DNA of 31,186 bases from a virus. Every line of letters starts with the position of its first letter. Within the stretch, counting starts at the first letter, position 1. The stretch lies in the IMG/VR virus record IMGVR_UViG_3300008452_007696, positions 1 through 31,186 of that record. The stretch is one strand, 5' to 3'. Below, piece by piece: positions 29,301-31,186 of this stretch. Under the pieces are notes generated by a model that saw nothing but the letters and a program-made list of their open reading frames with translations, was not told where the DNA came from and ran no database searches. Both the position numbers and the translations under genes were made by a program.

Positions 29301-31186
29301 CAACTAACACACCAACTAACACTGTTACACCCACAAATACACCAACCAATACAGTTACTCCTACCAATACACCTACTAACACTCCAACTAACACAGTAAC
29401 CCCTACCAATACCCCTACGAACACTCCTACTAATACAGTAACTCCTACAAACACCGTAACACCAACCAACACACCAACCAATACTCCAACCAACACTGTC
29501 ACCCCTACATTGAGTCCTACGGTAACTCCTACGAACACAGTTACCCCTACTAACACACCGACTAAGACCGTGACTCCCACATTGAGTCCGACTGTGACTC
29601 CTACAAATACTGTTACACCAACTCAAACCCCTACGAATACACCAACTAATACAGTTACACCAACTAATACACCTACAAACACCCCAACAAATACAGTTAC
29701 ACCTACAAATACCCCAACTAACACTCCAACCAATACAGTAACCCCTACACTGAGTCCAACCGTAACACCAACTAATACTGTCACACCCACGAATACACCA
29801 ACCAATACCCCTACGAATACTGTAACCCCTACCAACACCCCTACTAATACTCCTACAAATACGGTTACACCAACTAACACTCCAACAAGAACGGTTACAC
29901 CTACTTTAACACCAACCAATACACCGACAAATACGGTAACCCCTACAAATACTCCCACCAATACCCCAACAAACACGGTGACTCCTACATTAACACCAAC
30001 TGTAACTCCTACAAATACCGTAACACCAACCAATACTCCTACAAATACTCCTACTAACACAGTAACACCTACCAATACCCCTACAAACACACCAACAAAC
30101 ACTGTAACTCCAACTAACACCCCTACTAATACTCCGACGAATACGGTAACTCCAACCAATACCCCAACAAACACACCTACCAACACCGTAACACCTACAA
30201 ATACTCCTACTAAAACTGTGACTCCCACATTGAGTCCAACAGTTACACCTACCAACACCGTAACACCTACAAATACTCCCACAAATACCCCTACTAACAC
30301 AGTAACACCAACAAATACACCAACCAACACTCCAACTAATACCGTTACCCCAACTAACACACCTACAAATACACCAACAAATACTGTGACTCCTACATTG
30401 AGTCCAACAGTTACACCTACCAACACCGTAACACCTACAAATACCCCTACCAACACCCCAACAAATACAGTAACACCTACATTGAGTCCGACTGTGACTC
30501 CAACTAACACCGTTACGCCAACTAACACACCTACCAACACTCCAACTAACACCGTAACCCCTACCAGCACCCCCACAAGAACCGTTACACCTACATTAAC
30601 TCCAACCAATACCCCTACTAATACCGTAACCCCAACAAATACCCCAACAAACACTCCAACTAATACCGTAACCCCAACAAATACCCCAACAAACACTCCA
30701 ACTAATACCGTAACCCCTACCAACACCCCCACAAGAACCGTTACACCTACATTAACTCCAACCAACACACCAACTAATACTGTAACCCCAACCAACACTC
30801 CTACAAACACTCCAACGAATACAGTTACACCAACCAATACACCAACTAACACCCCAACCAACACTGTAACTCCAACATTGAGCCCTACAGTGACTCCCAC
30901 TAATACAGTTACACCAACTAACACACCAACCAATACCCCAACCAACACCGTAACTCCAACAAACACCCCTACTAAAACTGTAACTCCCACATTGAGCCCT
31001 ACGGTAACCCCAACAAACACTGTTACTCCAACCAACACCCCAACTAATACTCCAACTAATACTGTTACGCCAACCAATACACCAACAAAAACTGTCACAC
31101 CAACTTTAACCCCAACCAACACCGTAACACCAACCAATACCCCGACTAATACACCTACAAATACTGTTACTCCAACTAATACACCT
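23297..31186 (+). CDS. Giant threonine-alternating repeat protein, 3'-truncated by the window
   Basis: From the ATG at 23297 the frame is open for 2630 codons with no stop and continues past the window. Residues 1-64 are a unique head ([20 protein letters not shown], then a Gly/Tyr-rich beta-like part with Cys23 and Cys59) with no signal peptide. From residue 65 the chain is Thr at nearly every second position, with Pro, Asn and Val, less often Glu, Leu, Gln, Lys or Arg, between: units such as [14 protein letters not shown]. About two dozen TLSP modules and one cysteine-containing island (residues about 756-775) interrupt it. No known enzymatic domain is seen. It follows the baseplate genes in the same direction, so a virion stalk, fibre or mucin-like coat protein is the leading idea; a distal receptor-binding domain may lie beyond the window. 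Such Thr/Pro chains are typically extended and can be O-glycosylated in other organisms; neither is shown here. Confidence 0.88.
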   Translation, partial: MALIKINTGNFDGEIGVITFYPCTGGTLNLGTVVMPYYYDTNYYLGTYSVYFPSLDKTCVAEIPCPTPSPTPSPTLTPSLTPTPTTFTSNTPTPTVTKTPTVTPTVTKTPTVTPTNTITPTNTPTNTVTPTNTPTNEPTVTPTETPTVTPTNTVTPTNTPTNTPTVTPTETPTVTPTNTVTPTESPANTPTVTPTNTVTPTETPTVTPTETPTVTPTNTVTPTNTPTETPTNTPTNTVTPTETPTVTPTNTVTPTETPTNTPTHTVTPTETPTNTPTNTPTETPTNTPTNTVTPTNTPTETPTETPTNTPTNTVTPTVTPTVTPTVTPTNTVTPTNTPTETPTETPTNTPTNTVTLTVTPTETPTNTPTNTPTNTVTPTLSPTVTPTETPTNTPTNTITPTNTPTNTSTVTPTNTVTPTNTPTVTQTETPTLTPTNTATVTPTQTPTNTPTNTVTPTVTPTNTPTVTPTNTVAPTNTPTNTPTETPTNTPTNTPTNTPTETPTLTPTNTVTPTNTVTPTNTVTVTPTETVTPTNTPTNTPTNTPTNTVTPTNTPTNTVTPTNTPTNTPTLSPTNTVTPTNTPTNTPTNTVTPTQTPTNTPTNTVTPTNTPTNTPTNTVTPTNTPTNTPTNTPTNTVTPTNTVTPTNTPTNTPTNTVTPTLSPTVTPTNTVTPTNTPTNTPTNTVTPTLSPTVTPTNTVTPTNTPTNTPTNTPTNTVTPTLSPTVTPTNTVTPTNTPTNTVTPTNTVTPTNTPSVTVTVSPTPAPSCDIDYTMLPSPTPTSTPTPTNTPTVTPTNTVTPSVTLTNTPTNTPTNTVTPTNTPTNTPTKTVTPTLTPTNTPTNTVTPTNTPTNTPTNTVTPTLSPTVTPTNTVTPTNTPTNTPTNTVTPTLTPTATPTNTVTPTNTPTLSPTNTPTNTVTPTNTVTPTNTPTNTPTNTPTNTVTPTNTPTNTVTPTNTPTNTPTNTATPTNTPTNTPTNTVTPTNTPTNTPTNTVSPTLTPTNTPTNTVTPTNTPTNTPTNTVTPTNTPTNTPTNTVTPTNTPTNTPTNTVTPTLSPTVTPTNTVTPTQTPTNTPTNTVTPTNTPTNTPTNTPTNTVTPTNTPTNTPTVTPTNTVTPTNTPTVTPTNTVTPTNTPTNTPTNTATNTVTPTNTPTNTPTNTVTPTNTPTNTPTNTVTPTLTPTNTPTNTPTNTVTPTNTVTPTNTPTNTPTNTPTNTVTPTNTPTNTVTPTNTPTNTPTNTVTPTNTPTNTPTNTVTPTNTPTNTPTNTVTPTNTPTNTPTNTVTPTNTPTNTSTNTVTPTNTPTNTPTNTVTPTNTPTVTPTNTVTPTNTPTNTPTNTVTPTNTPTNTPTNTVTPTNTPTNTPTNTVTPTNTPTNTPTNTVTPTNTPTNTPTNTVTPTNTPTNTPTNTVTPTLSPTVTPTNTVTPTNTPTNTPTNTVTPTNTPTNTPTNTVTPTNTPTNTPTNTVTPTLSPTVTPTNTVTPTNTPTNTPTNTVTPTLSPTVTPTSTVTPTNTPTLSPTNTPTNTVTPTNTVTPTNTPTNTPTNTVTPTLTPTNTPTNTPTNTVSPTNTVTPTNTPTNTPTNTPTNTVTPTNTPTNTPTNTVTPTNTPTNTPTNTVTPTLSPTVTPTNTVTPTNTPTNTPTNTVTPTLSPTVTPTNTVTPTNTPTNTPTNTVTPTQTPTNTPTNTVTPTNTPTNTPTNTVTPTNTPTNTPTNTPTNTVTPTNTVTPTNTPTNTPTNTPTNTVTPTQTPTNTPTKTVTPTLSPTVTPTNTVTPTNTPTNTPTNTVTPTNTPTVTPTNTVTPTNTPTNTPTNTVTPTNTPTNTPTSTVTPTLSPTLTPTNTVTPTLSPTVTPTRTVTPTLTPTNTPTNTVTPTNTPTNTPTNTPTNTVTPTNTVTPTNTPTNTPTNTPTNTVTPTNTPTKTVTPTNTPTNTPTNTVTPTNTPTNTPTNTVTPTNTPTNTVTPTNTPTVTPTNTVTPTLSPTVTPTNTVTPTQTPTNTPTNTVTPTNTPTNTPTNTVTPTNTPTNTVTPTNTPTNTPTNTVTPTNTPTNTPTNTVTPTNTVTPTNTPTNTPTNTVTPTLSPTVTPTNTVTPTNTPTKTVTPTLSPTVTPTNTVTPTQTPTNTPTNTVTPTNTPTNTPTNTVTPTNTPTNTPTNTVTPTLSPTVTPTNTVTPTNTPTNTPTNTVTPTNTPTNTPTNTVTPTNTPTRTVTPTLTPTNTPTNTVTPTNTPTNTPTNTVTPTLTPTVTPTNTVTPTNTPTNTPTNTVTPTNTPTNTPTNTVTPTNTPTNTPTNTVTPTNTPTNTPTNTVTPTNTPTKTVTPTLSPTVTPTNTVTPTNTPTNTPTNTVTPTNTPTNTPTNTVTPTNTPTNTPTNTVTPTLSPTVTPTNTVTPTNTPTNTPTNTVTPTLSPTVTPTNTVTPTNTPTNTPTNTVTPTSTPTRTVTPTLTPTNTPTNTVTPTNTPTNTPTNTVTPTNTPTNTPTNTVTPTNTPTRTVTPTLTPTNTPTNTVTPTNTPTNTPTNTVTPTNTPTNTPTNTVTPTLSPTVTPTNTVTPTNTPTNTPTNTVTPTNTPTKTVTPTLSPTVTPTNTVTPTNTPTNTPTNTVTPTNTPTKTVTPTLTPTNTVTPTNTPTNTPTNTVTPTNTP
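25256..25410 (+). repeat. Recent 84-base duplication carrying the TLSP module
   Basis: The 71 bases at 25256-25326 are repeated exactly at 25340-25410, an offset of 84 (two 42-base units). The copy encodes [18 protein letters not shown]. Identity at wobble sites means the duplication is younger than the bulk of the array. A similar 84-base offset links 28130-28173 with 28214-28257. Confidence 0.9.
27259..27426 (+). repeat. Four consecutive 42-base units in two young pairs
   Basis: Units 27259-27300 and 27301-27342 are identical over all 42 bases. Units 27343-27384 and 27385-27426 differ from each other at only two positions but differ from the first pair at many wobble sites. This shows the unit length directly and suggests unequal crossing-over or slippage by single units. 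Confidence 0.92.
28829..28911 (+). repeat. Copy A of an 83-base exact dispersed repeat
   Basis: This segment, which encodes [18 protein letters not shown], is identical to 29879-29961 across 83 bases. The offset is 1050 bases, exactly 25 units of 42. A rare Arg codon (AGA) marks both copies, so this is a segmental copy or gene conversion inside the array. Confidence 0.92.
29879..29961 (+). repeat. Copy B of the 83-base exact dispersed repeat
   Basis: Identical to 28829-28911. Flanking units on both sides differ between the copies, so the shared block is short and was moved or converted as a piece rather than as part of one simple large duplication. Confidence 0.92.
30619..30702 (+). repeat. 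Exact tandem pair of 42-base units
   Basis: The unit at 30619-30660 is repeated without change at 30661-30702, and the first 15 bases of a third copy follow. It lies between two near-identical Arg-marked segments (starting at 30551 and 30707, offset 156), so this end of the array looks recently expanded. Confidence 0.92.

Larger units (their letters stand above)
23492..31186 (+). repeat. 42-base-based coding tandem repeat array (about 7.7 kb)
   Basis: The array encodes a Thr-x dipeptide chain in one unbroken frame. The dominant unit is 42 bases (14 residues), itself made of 12-base (Thr-Pro-Thr-Asn) steps plus a Thr-Val step. Long perfect matches recur at spacings of 42, 84, 168 and 1050 bases, all multiples of 42; at least one (156) is not. 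Third codon positions vary freely among units while the peptide stays the same. The + strand is almost limited to A and C with scattered T; G is scarce. The array runs to the end of the window, so its full length is unknown. Confidence 0.97.

Noticed and set aside
23446-31137. Long reverse-strand open frames reading Gly-Val-Thr-Val-Leu-Val-Gly-Val repeats
   Set aside because: They are the mirror image of the + strand repeat, in one fixed frame, and break wherever the + strand has TQT or similar codons. They are split into about ten pieces, while the + frame is unbroken with a unique head and follows the operon direction.
23492-31186. CRISPR-like array
   Set aside because: Units are coding, contiguous in one frame, without unique spacers of constant length, and no cas genes are present.
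23492-31186. Diversity-generating retroelement variable region, suggested by many AAY codons
   Set aside because: Differences between units are at wobble positions and mostly synonymous, not adenine-directed replacements. No reverse transcriptase or template repeat is seen in the window.
23492-31186. Ice-binding (TxT) beta-solenoid
   Set aside because: Thr-x-Thr spacing resembles antifreeze repeats, but Pro at about every fourth residue would break solenoid strands. An extended polyproline-like chain fits better.
1-31186. tRNA genes, insertion sequences, integrase or attachment sites
   Set aside because: No cloverleaf-like segment, transposase frame or integrase motif was found; gaps between genes are at most about 150 bases and are accounted for.

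Overview
The window looks like part of the genome of a T4-like contractile-tailed phage (myovirus). It carries a T4-type replication and recombination set (SSB-like protein, UvsX-type recombinase, FEN-type 5'-3' exonuclease, DnaB/gp41-type helicase), a class I ribonucleotide reductase pair, and then baseplate-type structural genes. Every supported gene is on the + strand. The DNA is AT-rich (by eye about one third G+C outside the repeat region). Gene starts lack a clear Shine-Dalgarno sequence and sit in A/T-rich leaders. That start style, a carboxypeptidase-regulatory-like domain and a PKD-like domain would fit a phage of Bacteroidota (flavobacteria-like hosts). The host assignment is inference; the phage type is well supported.

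Layout. Positions 1-7645 are the replication and nucleotide module: the C-terminal end of an SSB-like protein, a strong hairpin terminator, uvsX, the exonuclease, a small unknown protein with an internal duplication, the replicative helicase, nrdB and nrdA. These genes are tightly packed. A 150-base gap (7646-7795) holds an AT-rich inverted repeat, a UUCG-loop terminator and a 13-base direct repeat just ahead of the next gene, so it is probably the switch from early/middle to late genes. Positions 7796-23206 are a structural operon: gp25-like and gp6-like baseplate wedge proteins, a 1374-residue protein with an Ig-like regulatory domain and an unexpected hydrophobic segment, four unrecognised structural-type proteins (one with a PKD-like motif), and a 1414-residue protein with a tail-protein-I/gp7-like region. 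Most of these genes overlap or abut by about one base, as expected for translational coupling. The order gp25, gp6, then a gpI-like gene matches the P2 W-J-I order, with five extra genes inserted.

Positions 23297-31186 are the most remarkable part. A single + strand reading frame of at least 2630 codons has no stop and runs off the window. After a unique head of about 65 residues it is almost entirely a threonine-alternating repeat ([10 protein letters not shown] and variants) with a basic 42-base (14-residue) unit. The peptide is highly uniform while third codon positions are thoroughly scrambled, and there are also patches of perfect recent duplication. It lies directly after the baseplate genes, so a very long stalk, fibre or mucin-like surface protein of the virion is the leading idea; that function is inference. 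The reverse strand of this region also has long open frames, but they are mirror-image artefacts of the repeat.

No RNA genes, CRISPR arrays, insertion sequences, integrase or attachment sites were seen. No gene-free stretch exceeds 151 bases.
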